A stretch of DNA of 62,630 nt from Sphingomonas sp. 32-62-10 (GCA_002280555.1 NCEE01000017.1:1-62630), one strand, 5' to 3'. Numbered from the stretch's first letter, positions 9,318 to 18,061 are shown. Program-made: numbers and translations. The notes: generated by a model from the letters alone, not told the origin.

Positions 9318-9637
9318 CGGCTCCTCCCGCCTTGATCCGTCACCCCCGCGAAGGCGGGGGTCCCGCTGCCTTCGAGCTCCACCCGCGATGCAGCATAAGC
9401 TGGATTCCCGCCTTCGCGGGAATGACGGAAAAAGAGTTTGGTCAAAGGTCCCAACCCCAAACCGTCACCCCGGGCTTGACCCGGGGTCCCGCTGCCTTGT
9501 CCCGCGCCGAAGAAGCGGGACCCCGGCTCAAGGCCGGGGTGACGAAAGAATGGTAGCTCGTTCGTCGCCATCAACGCCTGAAGCTCATCCCGGCGCGCGG
9601 CAATCTGCGCGATGCGTTCGGAGGAGATGGTGGTCAT
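9314..9637 (-). pseudogene. Duplicated 5' fragment of prfA, interrupted by a repeat insertion
   Basis: The frame starts at an ATG overlapping the hisS stop (ATGA). It encodes MTTISSERIAQIAARRDELQ and then LMATNELP, nearly identical to the RF1 start, before running into translated repeat sequence. It ends in the GTGA overlap with the real prfA start. The fragment (about 9560-9637) matches 9245-9317 with a few substitutions. I read it as the original prfA start, displaced by a repeat insertion that duplicated about 70 bp. It is not expected to make a functional protein. Confidence 0.7.
9340..9548. repeat. Composite of palindromic repeats inserted between hisS and prfA
   Basis: Several inverted units lie here. 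CCCCCGCGAAGGCGGGGG is at about 9351-9368, and TTCCCGCCTTCGCGGGAA is at about 9404-9421. A longer pair is CGTCACCCCGGGCTTGACCC with its partner ending GGCCGGGGTGACG (about 9465-9543). All match common sphingomonad intergenic palindromes. The block is flanked by the two copies of the prfA 5' end. Confidence 0.8.
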
Positions 9638-10947
9638 GGTCGCGGTTCGGCAATAATCGCGTCGGAACTTAGGCCAGACTGAACAGCGAATCCCGAGTCC
9701 GCGAGCAAGTTCCAGACTTTCTCCAACAGATTTCCATGAGACTCGGTGATATTTAAGGGCTTCAAAGATATATGTATTCTCGTCCCATTCTCGACGTTGA
9801 CGAATAACATCGCGGCAACCCCTCGCTGAGCCGCCCTTTGAATTCTGCGATCTCTTTTGCCGGACAGATCAATATCGGCCGCAAACTGGGCACGCCTCAA
9901 CAGAAACAATAGTTTATATGCGGCGTCGGCAGAATCCCCGGAGTCGTTTTGCGGAAGAAGCACAAAACGAGGCGCCTCATCACGGGACTCATCCAACAAC
10001 ATCGCTAGCCGCTCGATCCCCGCCGCCCAGCCAACACCAGGGGTCGGCTTACCCCCCAAACTCTCGATCAGCCCGTCATAGCGTCCGCCTGCCAGCACTG
10101 TCCCTTGCGCGCCGAGCCGGTCGGTGACGAATTCGAACGCGGTGTGGCGGTAATAATCCAGCCCGCGCACCAGCGTATCATTGCGCGTCCAGGCAACCCC
10201 TACTGCATCAAGCCCCTTGGTCACGCTCTCGAAAAACGCCCCCGCTTCGCTTGTCAGATAGCCGTCAATCCCCGGCGCGGCATCGGCGATTGGCCGGTCG
10301 CGTGGGTCTTTCGAGTCCAGAATCCGCATCGGGTTCTTGGCCAGTCGCGCGATACTGTCCTCGCTCAATTCCCCGCGGTGCGCCTCGAAATGCGCGACCA
10401 GCGCCCCGCGCCACGCGTCGCGCGTTTCGGCATCGCCCAGCGTGTTAAGCTGCAAGGTCACGCCATCCGATATGCCCAGCTCGCGGATCAACTGATCGGC
10501 CATCACCAGCAGTTCGACATCGGCGGCAGGTTCGCTCGCGCCGATCACTTCGGCATCAATCTGGTGGAACTGGCGATAGCGCCCCTTTTGCGGGCGTTCA
10601 TAGCGGAAGACGGGCCCGTGGGTGACGATCTTCAGCGGCGCATATTGCTGCCACCCCTCGGTCAGGAAAGCGCGCGCAATGCCGGCGGTGAATTCCGGCC
10701 GCAGCGTGATCGAATCACCGCCGCGATCCTCGAAGGTGTACATTTCTTTCGAGACGACATCGGTGGTTTCGCCGAGCGAGCGCGCAAATACGGCGGTCGA
10801 TTCGAACACCGGCAGCTCGACGCGCTGGAAGCAGTAAAGTTTGCAGACGCGTTCGAACGCGTCGACGACCCGCGCGAAACGGCGCTGGTCCTCTCCGAAT
10901 ATATCCTGCGTCCCGCGAATGCGGTTGGGCGTTTCGATGCGAGCCAT
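9634..10947 (-). CDS. hisS: Histidine-tRNA ligase (HisRS) with an unusual C-terminal domain
   Basis: The 437-residue enzyme starts MARIETPNRIRGTQDIFG; the longer frame upstream lacks homology. Motif 2 (FRYERPQKGRYRQFHQIDAE) and the histidine-A region (LVRGLDYYRHTAFEFV, AGGRYDGLIESLGG) mark a class II HisRS catalytic core. The last ~110 residues are odd. They lack the expected G-(D/E)-(D/N)-E-L-A-x-G anticodon-domain signature, and the codons shift to AGA, ATA, TTA and CTA in AT-richer DNA (about 9660-9985). The stop overlaps the ATG of the prfA duplicate. The core call is firm; the C-terminus may be acquired. Confidence 0.93.
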   Translation of the reverse strand: MARIETPNRIRGTQDIFGEDQRRFARVVDAFERVCKLYCFQRVELPVFESTAVFARSLGETTDVVSKEMYTFEDRGGDSITLRPEFTAGIARAFLTEGWQQYAPLKIVTHGPVFRYERPQKGRYRQFHQIDAEVIGASEPAADVELLVMADQLIRELGISDGVTLQLNTLGDAETRDAWRGALVAHFEAHRGELSEDSIARLAKNPMRILDSKDPRDRPIADAAPGIDGYLTSEAGAFFESVTKGLDAVGVAWTRNDTLVRGLDYYRHTAFEFVTDRLGAQGTVLAGGRYDGLIESLGGKPTPGVGWAAGIERLAMLLDESRDEAPRFVLLPQNDSGDSADAAYKLLFLLRRAQFAADIDLSGKRDRRIQRAAQRGVAAMLFVNVENGTRIHISLKPLNITESHGNLLEKVWNLLADSGFAVQSGLSSDAIIAEPRP

Positions 10948-11174
10948 TCTCGCGCGTTGTCTAAGCGAGGATTTTCGCGAATGCCAGTCCTTCCCATCGC
11001 GGATGTTCCCATATCGGTAATCGCGATTGACTCGACCGCGCCGCCCGCGCAACATTCGAACAACTGGGGACGATACGATCCCTGGCATGCGTCGCAGGAA
11101 CCACACCGCTGGCCCCCGTCAGCGGCGGAGTGTTTAGTAATGCCAGCGTCCTCGCTCCTCCCTGAGCCACGCCG

Positions 11175-12002
11175 ATGACCGGCCTGCTCGCCTCCTGGCT
11201 GCCGGGATTGGTCGCGCTCTTGGTCGCCGGATTGCTGGCGGGGTTTGCCGCCGGGATATTCGGCATCGGCGGGGGCTTTGTTGTCGTGCCCGCACTGATC
11301 GCGCTGCTACCGGTGTTGGGTGGCGATCCGGCCGAGTACGCCCATGTCGCGATCGGCACGTCGCTGGCGACGATCGTATTCACCTCGCTGCGATCGGTGC
11401 AGGCACATGCCCGGCACGGCGCGGTTGATTTCGACATATTGAAAAGCTGGGCGCCGTGGATCGTCCTGGGGGTCGGCGCGGGCATCTTGCTCGCGCGGCT
11501 GATCGACGGGCGCGGCCTGACCTTGATCTTTGCCGTGGGTGTTTTTGCGATGTCGACCCACTTCATAGCACCCTGGCTCGGCAACCGCCCGATGAGTGAC
11601 CGCATGCCAACGGGGGTGATGCGCGCCTCAATTGCCGGCGGGCTCGGCACCTTTTCATCGCTGCTTGGCATTGGCGGCGGGACGATCGCGGTGGTGGTGA
11701 TGACCTTGTGTGGACGGTCGATCCACCGGGCGATCGCGACCGCAGCGGGGCTTGGCTTCGTGATCGCCGTGCCCGGAACCATCGGCTTTGCGATCATCGG
11801 CATGGGCGTTCCCGATCTGCCGATGGGATCGCTCGGTTACGTCAACGTGCCCGGTGCCGCGATCATCGCCTGCACATCAATGCTTACAGCACCACTGGGG
11901 GCCGCCGCCGCGCATAGCCTGCCCGCTGCACCGCTCAAGCGCGTGTTTGGCCTGTATTTGTTGTTCGTATCCGTCATCATGTTCCGCAACGCCTGGTTCT
12001 AA
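11175..12002 (+). CDS. TauE/SafE family sulfite/anion exporter
   Basis: This is a 275-residue integral membrane protein with about eight hydrophobic segments. It carries the two glycine-rich repeats typical of the family (GIFGIGGGFVVVPAL near residue 28 and LLGIGGGTIAVVVM near 165). Family members move sulfite, sulfoacetate or other organic anions across the inner membrane. No sulfur genes adjoin it, so the substrate is unknown. It is divergent from hisS (227 bp apart) and is followed after 22 bp by the exported aminotransferase. Confidence 0.9.
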   Translation: MTGLLASWLPGLVALLVAGLLAGFAAGIFGIGGGFVVVPALIALLPVLGGDPAEYAHVAIGTSLATIVFTSLRSVQAHARHGAVDFDILKSWAPWIVLGVGAGILLARLIDGRGLTLIFAVGVFAMSTHFIAPWLGNRPMSDRMPTGVMRASIAGGLGTFSSLLGIGGGTIAVVVMTLCGRSIHRAIATAAGLGFVIAVPGTIGFAIIGMGVPDLPMGSLGYVNVPGAAIIACTSMLTAPLGAAAAHSLPAAPLKRVFGLYLLFVSVIMFRNAWF

Positions 12003-12024
12003 CCAACACCAAAGGAGACGCCCG

Positions 12025-13149
12025 ATGGAAATTTCCCGCCGTAACCTGATGCTGGGGGCAACCGCCGTCCCCCTCGCCACCGCTCTTGCCGCGCCAGCTT
12101 TCGCCCGCCCGACATCGCCGGCGCCGGCGATGATCGGCGGAATGTTCGGCCCAAAGGACGGCATCGCGCGGCTGGGGCTCAACGAAAACCCCTATGGCCC
12201 CAGCGCCAAGGCCCAGCTCGCCGCCGAAGCCGCGACCGCCAAGGGTGCTTATTATGCCGACACCGCAACCGGCGTGCTGACCAAGATGATCGCCGAGAAA
12301 TATGGCGTGCTGCCCGAACAGGTGGTGATCGGCACGGGATCGGGTGAAGTACTCAACGCCATCGCGCTCGCGTGGAAGCCCAAGGGCGCTTATCTTGGCG
12401 CCGAGCTGTTCTGGGATACCACCGCCAAATGGGGTGTGAAGCTAGGCGCGACGCTTAAGACCGTGCCGATGACCGCGGGGATGGAAGTCGATCTGCCGGG
12501 CATCGCCGCGGCCGTGGATGACAGCATCGGCCTCGTCCATATCGTCAACCCCAACAATCCTACCGGGCTGTTGATCGACGGCAATGCACTGCGCGGCTTC
12601 ATCAAGACCGTCGCGCCCAAAAAGACCGTGCTGATCGACGAAGCGTATAACGAGCTGGTGGTCGATCCCGATTACAGCTCGATGATCGATATGGTCCGCG
12701 CCGGACATGACGTTATCATCACGCGGACCTTCTCGAAGATTTTCGGCATGGCCGGGATGCGGATCGGCTATGCGATTTCGAGCCCCGCCAATGCCGCGCT
12801 GATCCGCCGCTATATGATGACATCGCTCAACGCCGCCGGACTTGCTGCCGCGATCGCCTCTTTCGAGGAAGAGAGCTTCAAGAGCTTTTCCAAGGGCAAG
12901 ATTACCGAAGCGCGCGAGATGATCGCGGCGTCCGCCAAATCGGCGGGACTCGAGCTGCTGACGCCATCGGCGAACTTCGTCTTCGTGAAGGTCGCCGATG
13001 CCAATGCGGTGCAAAAGGCGATGGCAGCGAAGGGCGTGATGATCCGCGGCGCTTACGGCAAATGGACGCAGTGGTCACGCGTGTCGACCGGCCGGATCGA
13101 GGATGTCGCACGCTATTGCAAGGCGCTGCCCGAGGCGGTTGGCGCCTGA
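12025..13149 (+). CDS. Tat-exported PLP-dependent aminotransferase (class I/II, histidinol-phosphate aminotransferase-like)
   Basis: The protein has 374 residues. A twin-arginine signal (SRRNLMLGATAVPLATALAAPAFA) precedes a complete fold-type I aminotransferase: LNENPYGPS near the start of the mature chain, the VNPNNPTG motif, DEAY, and TRTFSKIFGMAGMRIGY containing the PLP lysine. The ATG at 12025 has an AAAGGAG site 7 bp upstream. HisC-like enzymes are normally cytoplasmic, so export of a folded holoenzyme suggests a periplasmic amino-group transfer. The substrate is unknown. Confidence 0.88.
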   Translation: MEISRRNLMLGATAVPLATALAAPAFARPTSPAPAMIGGMFGPKDGIARLGLNENPYGPSAKAQLAAEAATAKGAYYADTATGVLTKMIAEKYGVLPEQVVIGTGSGEVLNAIALAWKPKGAYLGAELFWDTTAKWGVKLGATLKTVPMTAGMEVDLPGIAAAVDDSIGLVHIVNPNNPTGLLIDGNALRGFIKTVAPKKTVLIDEAYNELVVDPDYSSMIDMVRAGHDVIITRTFSKIFGMAGMRIGYAISSPANAALIRRYMMTSLNAAGLAAAIASFEEESFKSFSKGKITEAREMIAASAKSAGLELLTPSANFVFVKVADANAVQKAMAAKGVMIRGAYGKWTQWSRVSTGRIEDVARYCKALPEAVGA

Positions 13150-13239
13150 GTTGCGGTTGATCATGGGGGGTGGACGATAAGGAGCGGCGCTGCTTTAACC
13201 ACGCCGTCACATTACATCCTGTCGAAAGCCCCCCGTCCG

Positions 13240-15156
13240 ATGATCCGTCTGCTTTCCGTAACGGCGATGCTGCCCGCCATGTTGTGCGTCGCCACCCCCG
13301 CGCTTGCCGAGAATTCGAAGCCCCAGCCGGTGCCGCATGTCGATCGCATTCCGGCGGCGCAGGACATTCCCTATCCCGGCACGATCACGCTGAATATAGA
13401 CGCAACCGATACGCGCCAGGGCATTTTCCGCGTGAAGGAAGTCATGCCGGTGGCCAAACCCGGGCCGATGGTACTGCTGTTCCCGAAATGGCTGCCGGGC
13501 AATCACTGGGCTTCAGGGCAGATCGAAAAGCTTGGCGGGTTGAAGATCAGCGCCGGAGGCAAGCCCATCGCTTGGACGCGCGATCCGGTCGACGTGTTCG
13601 CCTTTCACATCACCGTTCCAGAAGGCGCGAGTGCGATCGATATCGATCTGCAGTTCCTGTCGGCAACCGCGACCAATCAGGGTCGCGTCGCGATGACGCA
13701 GAACCTGCTAAGCCTGCAATGGAATTCGATGAGCCTGTATCCCGCCGGCTATTTCACCCGGCAGATTCCGGTGCAGGCGGTGGTGACCTATCCCGAAGGC
13801 TGGACGGCCGCGTCTGCGCTGACGGCGACAGTGAACGGTCCTGTCTATACCTATGAAAAGACCAACTACGAAGTGCTGGTCGATTCCCCGGTGGTGGCCG
13901 GGCGCTATTATAAAGCGTTTGCGCTCTCACCGCGCGTCACGATCGACGCTTTTGCCGATACACCGGCGCAGCTGGTTGCAAAGGACGCGCAGATCGATGC
14001 GCACAAGAGGCTGGTCGAACAAGCGGTGAAATTGTTCGGTGCGCAGCATTACGACAATTATCATTTCCTGTTCACCATCTCCGACGAACTTGGCGGCATC
14101 GGGCTCGAACATCACCGATCGTCCGAAGATGGCGTGAAGCCCGGCTATTTCACCGAATGGGAAACCAGCATGCCTTCGCGCAATTTGCTGCCGCACGAAT
14201 ATGTGCACAGCTGGGATGGCAAATTCCGCCGTGGGGCCGACCTGTGGACCCCCGATTTCCGCACGCCGATGCGCGACAGTCTTTTGTGGGTCTATGAGGG
14301 CCAGACGCAGTTCTGGGGCTATGTGCTCCAGGCGCGATCAGGCATCGTCAGCAAGGCCGATACGCTAGATGCCTATGCGATGATCATGGCCAATCTCGAT
14401 ACGTCGAAAGCGCGCCAGTGGCGGCCGCTGGTCGATACCACCAACGACCCCATCATCGCCGCGCGCAAGCCCAAGGCGTGGACGAGCTGGCAGCGATCGG
14501 AGGATTATTACAACGAAGGCCTGCTGATCTGGATGGAAGTCGATTCGATCCTGCGCAAACAGACCAAGGGCAAGAAATCGATGGACGATTTCGCCCGTGC
14601 GTTTTTCGGTATCAATGACGGTGACTGGGGCCAGGTGACCTATACGCTCGACGATGTCGTCACCACGCTGAACGGGATCACGCCTTATGACTGGCAGGCA
14701 TTCCTGACGACGCGGATTACCGAAACCGGCGCGCCTGCCCCGATTTCGGGCTTTGCCGCCAATGGCTATACCCTGGTCTACACCGAAACGCCGACCGCCT
14801 ATTTCAAGGCGAACGAGAAAGGACGCACAATCACTGACCTCAGCTATTCATTGGGGATGGTAATCGGCAAGGGTGCGGAAATCAGCGCGATCACCTGGGA
14901 TGGCCCAGCCTATCAGGCAGGGCTGACGGTCGGGCGGACGATCACCGCCGTCAACGGCTTTGCCTATACCGCGGAAAAACTAAAGGAAGCCATCACCGCC
15001 GCAAAGGCAACCAGTGCCCCCATCGAACTGCTCGTCAAGAATGGCGAACGGATCGAGCGCTTTGCAATCGACTATCACGGCGGACTACGCTACCCGCGCC
15101 TCGAAAAAATCGGCACCGGAGAGGGTGGCCTCGATCGGCTTTTGGCAGCGAAATAG
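13240..15156 (+). CDS. M61 family metallopeptidase with PDZ domain (glycyl aminopeptidase-like)
   Basis: The protein has 638 residues with a signal peptide ending TPALA-EN. An N-terminal beta domain is followed by the zinc motif HEYVH starting at His319 (LLPHEYVHSW) and downstream FRRGADLWTPDF and LLWVYEGQTQFWG. A C-terminal PDZ domain lies at about residues 535-620 (GMVIGKGAEISAITWDGPAYQAGL). These features define the M61 family, which is periplasmic and cleaves N-terminal small residues. It is followed 15 bp later by ppa. Confidence 0.93.
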   Translation: MIRLLSVTAMLPAMLCVATPALAENSKPQPVPHVDRIPAAQDIPYPGTITLNIDATDTRQGIFRVKEVMPVAKPGPMVLLFPKWLPGNHWASGQIEKLGGLKISAGGKPIAWTRDPVDVFAFHITVPEGASAIDIDLQFLSATATNQGRVAMTQNLLSLQWNSMSLYPAGYFTRQIPVQAVVTYPEGWTAASALTATVNGPVYTYEKTNYEVLVDSPVVAGRYYKAFALSPRVTIDAFADTPAQLVAKDAQIDAHKRLVEQAVKLFGAQHYDNYHFLFTISDELGGIGLEHHRSSEDGVKPGYFTEWETSMPSRNLLPHEYVHSWDGKFRRGADLWTPDFRTPMRDSLLWVYEGQTQFWGYVLQARSGIVSKADTLDAYAMIMANLDTSKARQWRPLVDTTNDPIIAARKPKAWTSWQRSEDYYNEGLLIWMEVDSILRKQTKGKKSMDDFARAFFGINDGDWGQVTYTLDDVVTTLNGITPYDWQAFLTTRITETGAPAPISGFAANGYTLVYTETPTAYFKANEKGRTITDLSYSLGMVIGKGAEISAITWDGPAYQAGLTVGRTITAVNGFAYTAEKLKEAITAAKATSAPIELLVKNGERIERFAIDYHGGLRYPRLEKIGTGEGGLDRLLAAK

Positions 15157-15171
15157 GAAGATCACGATTCT

Positions 15172-15711
15172 ATGCGTATCGACATGGTTCCGGTGGGTGA
15201 TGACGTTCCCAACAGCCTGAACGTCATCATCGAAGTGCCGGTCGGCGGCGAGCCGGTGAAATATGAGTTCGACAAGAAATCCGGCGCGTTGTTCGTCGAT
15301 CGAATCTTGCACACACCAATGCGGTACCCGGCCAATTACGGCTTCATCCCGCATACATTATCGCCCGATGGCGATCCGCTCGACGCGCTGGTGGTTGCCC
15401 GCTCGCCCTTCATTCCCGGGTGCATCGTGCGCGTACGCCCGATCGCGGTGCTGTTCCTTGAAGACGAAGCCGGTGGCGATGAAAAGCTGCTGACCGTGCC
15501 GGTCGACGCAACCTTCCCTTATTATTCAAACGTCGACGAACATCATGATCTGCCTGAGATTGTGATGCAACAGATCGAGCATTTCTTCACCCATTACAAA
15601 GATCTGGAGCCCAAGAAATGGGTGCGCGTCGGCAAATGGGGCGGCGCCGACGAAGCCCGCCGGATCGTGATCGAAGCGGTCGAGCGCGCTGAGGCGAAGA
15701 AGACGGCTTAG
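15172..15711 (+). CDS. ppa: Inorganic pyrophosphatase (family I, soluble)
   Basis: The 179-residue enzyme has the standard length and motifs: VKYEFDKKSGALFVDRILHT, YPANYGFIPHTLSPDGDPLDALV with the metal-binding aspartates, and KDLEPKKWVRVGKWGGADEA. It hydrolyses PPi to two phosphates with Mg2+, driving nucleotide and tRNA reactions. Its stop overlaps by 4 bp the stop of the convergent TfoX gene, so no terminator separates them. Confidence 0.97.
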   Translation: MRIDMVPVGDDVPNSLNVIIEVPVGGEPVKYEFDKKSGALFVDRILHTPMRYPANYGFIPHTLSPDGDPLDALVVARSPFIPGCIVRVRPIAVLFLEDEAGGDEKLLTVPVDATFPYYSNVDEHHDLPEIVMQQIEHFFTHYKDLEPKKWVRVGKWGGADEARRIVIEAVERAEAKKTA

Positions 15712-16064
15712 GTCTTTTTGCGGGGTTTGCGGGCGGGTGCCCGCTGCCCCGCCGCCACCGCGATCATCGCCCAGTCGCGCATTGCATCGGCATCGTCATA
15801 CACATCGTCGGGCGCGCGGCGGTAATTCATCGATCCTTCGCGACCCTCCCCCATCTGAAAAGTAAAGCGGGGGCAACCGGCTTCGTCCCACTGCGCATCG
15901 CTGGTTGCATCGGCCTTGAACCACAACATATCGTCAGCGACGATCGCAAAGATCGTGCCATCGAGATAAAGCGTCGCCCCGCCCATCATCGCGCGCCGGG
16001 TAACGGTGCCCATTGGGGCGAGCGCCTCCTCCACCCAGGCGATCAGGCCGGCATCGACCGCCAT
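15708..16064 (-). CDS. TfoX/Sxy family protein (N-terminal domain only)
   Basis: The 118-residue protein matches the TfoX N-terminal domain: APMGTVTRRAMMGGATLYLDG, then FAIVADDMLWFKAD and a FTFQMGEGREGSMNYRRAPDDV stretch. The C-terminal TfoX domain is absent and the tail is basic (ARKPRKKT). In gammaproteobacteria TfoX regulates competence; the role of short alphaproteobacterial members is unknown. It is coupled to the GNAT gene by a TGATG overlap. Confidence 0.87.
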   Translation of the reverse strand: MAVDAGLIAWVEEALAPMGTVTRRAMMGGATLYLDGTIFAIVADDMLWFKADATSDAQWDEAGCPRFTFQMGEGREGSMNYRRAPDDVYDDADAMRDWAMIAVAAGQRAPARKPRKKT

Positions 16065-16546
16065 CAGGCCTCCGCCGCCAACCGGACCAGCGCGTCGCCT
16101 GAAACCCGGCAGGTGCGCCATTCCTCCATCAGTTCAGCCCCCATCGCGCGGTAGAAATCGATCGCGGGGGTGTTCCAGGTCAACACCTGCCATTCGAACC
16201 GTGCACAGCCACGTTCGACCGCAACGCCGGCTAGTCGCTGGAGCAGCGCTTTGCCGATCCCCAGCCCGCGCGCCTCCGGCGTAACGTACAAATCCTCCAG
16301 ATACAGCCCGCGCCAGCCGGTCCAGGTCGAGAAGTTATGGAAAAACAACGCGAGGCCAACGGGGGCGCCATCGACTTCGGCGATCAGCGCCTCGGCGGCC
16401 GGCGTGGCGGCGAACATCGCGTCGTGGAGCAACGCCTCGGTCGCGACGACCTTGTCGAGCGCGCGTTCATAAATTGCCAGCTCGCGCACGAGATGCAGAA
16501 TCACGGGCACATCGGCTGCGGTGGCAAAGCGGATCACATGCGTCAT
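16064..16546 (-). CDS. GNAT family N-acetyltransferase (diamine acetyltransferase-like)
   Basis: The 160-residue GNAT protein has the acetyl-CoA loop VTPEARGLGIGKALLQRLA after LYLEDLYV. Conserved WNTPAIDFYRAMGAELMEEWRTCRV near the C-terminus is typical of the spermidine/spermine N1-acetyltransferase group. The start at 16546 lies inside the end of the EamA transporter gene (4-bp overlap). The acceptor is likely a polyamine or another amine, inferred from family only. Confidence 0.88.
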   Translation of the reverse strand: MTHVIRFATAADVPVILHLVRELAIYERALDKVVATEALLHDAMFAATPAAEALIAEVDGAPVGLALFFHNFSTWTGWRGLYLEDLYVTPEARGLGIGKALLQRLAGVAVERGCARFEWQVLTWNTPAIDFYRAMGAELMEEWRTCRVSGDALVRLAAEA

Positions 16547-17442
16547 GCGGCAGCCTCGGTCTGTGGGGCGGGTGCCGCCTTGCCGCGCACCGCCAGCACG
16601 CACCCGCTAATAATCAACACCGTGCCGATCACGGTATAGATGGACACGCGTTCATCAAACACCAGATAGCCGAGGATCGCGGCCCAGACGAATGCGGTAT
16701 ATTCGACCGGCGCCAGCACCTGCGCCTCGGCCCGGCCATAGGCCCAGGCGAGTGCCATTGCCGAGATCGACCCCAAGACCGCCGACGCGCCGATCGCGGG
16801 CAGTTGCGCGGCAGAGGGTAGCCCCGCGAACCACGGCGCACCGATCAGCAACAGCCCGCCGAGCACGATGCTGGTGAAGAGCGCCACCTCCAAAGGATCG
16901 GCGAGCTGGGCTTGCTGGCGAAGCAGGATCAGACTGTAGGCATAGAAGATCGACGCCGCAAAGATCGCGATCGAGCCGAGCACATGCGCGGTTGATGCCT
17001 GCGCCTGCACCTCGCCCGCCGCAATCGCCAGTACGCCGAGACTGGCCACCACCGATCCCAGAATCGCCGCGCGCCGGATCTTCTCCCCCAGCAACGCGGC
17101 CGCGAAATACAGCGCGATCAGCGGGGCGAGGAAGGTAAGCGCCACCCCTTGCGCCATCGGCACGCGCACCAGCCCCCAAAAGAACAGCAACACTGAAAAA
17201 CCCGCCGTCGCGCCGCGCATCAGATGTAGCTTCAATGCCGCCGGTTCGGGCCAGGGCCGCCGTCGCGCGACAAATACAATGCCGAGCAGCATCACCCCTA
17301 CCACCGAGCGCCACAAAACCGCGCTGTACGCACCGCTTTCTATGCTCAGCCCCTTCATCAGCGCATCCATCACCGAATAGGTCGCGATGCCGCCTGAGGC
17401 GACCGCAAACGCTAGCGCGGCAGAAGTTGGGCGCGCGCTCAA
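16543..17442 (-). CDS. EamA family transporter (DMT superfamily)
   Basis: The protein has about 299 residues and ten hydrophobic segments, arranged as two EamA repeats (about residues 10-135 and 150-285). I place the start at a TTG (17440-17442) overlapping the VapC-like gene stop as TTGA, because the longer frame would overlap that gene for about 100 bp without homology. An internal ATG (MDALMKGL) is a shorter alternative. Such proteins export small metabolites; the substrate is unknown. It is translationally linked to VapC upstream and GNAT downstream. Confidence 0.85.
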   Translation of the reverse strand: MSARPTSAALAFAVASGGIATYSVMDALMKGLSIESGAYSAVLWRSVVGVMLLGIVFVARRRPWPEPAALKLHLMRGATAGFSVLLFFWGLVRVPMAQGVALTFLAPLIALYFAAALLGEKIRRAAILGSVVASLGVLAIAAGEVQAQASTAHVLGSIAIFAASIFYAYSLILLRQQAQLADPLEVALFTSIVLGGLLLIGAPWFAGLPSAAQLPAIGASAVLGSISAMALAWAYGRAEAQVLAPVEYTAFVWAAILGYLVFDERVSIYTVIGTVLIISGCVLAVRGKAAPAPQTEAAA

Positions 17443-17816
17443 CGGATCAGGCGAATGTCGACGCCGATATCGGCCTTCGCCATCTGTTGATCGGCGGTCA
17501 GGATCGGCAACGCGCTGATGTGCCCCTGCGCAAGGCACGCTCGATCGCCCAGCGACAGGCCGAGGTGCATCGTCAGTGGGCGCAAGCGTGCCGCTTCCAT
17601 CGCCTGCGCCTCATGAAATGCCATGACGGTGATGCCATAGGACAGCAGAATGGCTTTGGTCCCCTCGATATTGCCACCGGCCTCAGCCGCTTTGGTCAAT
17701 ACCTCGCACAGATTGACGATCGACACTTCCGCCCCTCGGACAACGGGTTCGACCGCCGTCGCGCCCGGTTCATCAAGCAGCAACGCCAGCAGCGCTGAAC
17801 TATCGAGCACGACCAT
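17439..17816 (-). CDS. PIN-domain toxin (VapC-like RNase)
   Basis: The 125-residue PIN protein has the acidic residues of the active site: VLDSSALLALLLDEPG at the N-terminus, NLCEVL in the middle, SLGDRACLA, and ILTADQQMA near the end. VapC toxins are Mg2+-dependent endoribonucleases that inactivate tRNA or rRNA. The start overlaps the stop of the AbrB-type antitoxin gene, the classic toxin-antitoxin order. Confidence 0.92.
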   Translation of the reverse strand: MVVLDSSALLALLLDEPGATAVEPVVRGAEVSIVNLCEVLTKAAEAGGNIEGTKAILLSYGITVMAFHEAQAMEAARLRPLTMHLGLSLGDRACLAQGHISALPILTADQQMAKADIGVDIRLIR

Positions 17817-18061
17817 CAGCCCGTTGCAGCGTCGTTACGGCGATCCGCGATGAAATCGTCAACCGTGAATGGCGTCTTGAGCATGGCACGAAACGCCCGC
17901 TGCCCCTCTGCGATAACCTGTGCATGGGTTTTGATCGACAGGCTGCCCGCCGCATCGCGCGCGATGACCACGGTATCGCCATCGGCAATACCCAGTTCGC
18001 GACGCAGCTCGGCGGGGATGACGATCTTGCCACCCGCAATAACCTTTGCCTGATAGGTCAT
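17816..18061 (-). CDS. AbrB/MazE/SpoVT-type antitoxin
   Basis: The 81-residue protein has a swapped-hairpin DNA-binding domain (YQAKVIAGGKIVIPAELRRELGIADGDTVVIAR, about residues 3-37). An acidic C-terminal tail (FTVDDFIADRRND) presumably wraps the toxin. I chose the ATG at 18061, with AAAGGTGAT just upstream, over an ATG 7 codons earlier. It should neutralise the adjacent PIN protein and repress the operon. Confidence 0.88.
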   Translation of the reverse strand: MTYQAKVIAGGKIVIPAELRRELGIADGDTVVIARDAAGSLSIKTHAQVIAEGQRAFRAMLKTPFTVDDFIADRRNDAATG

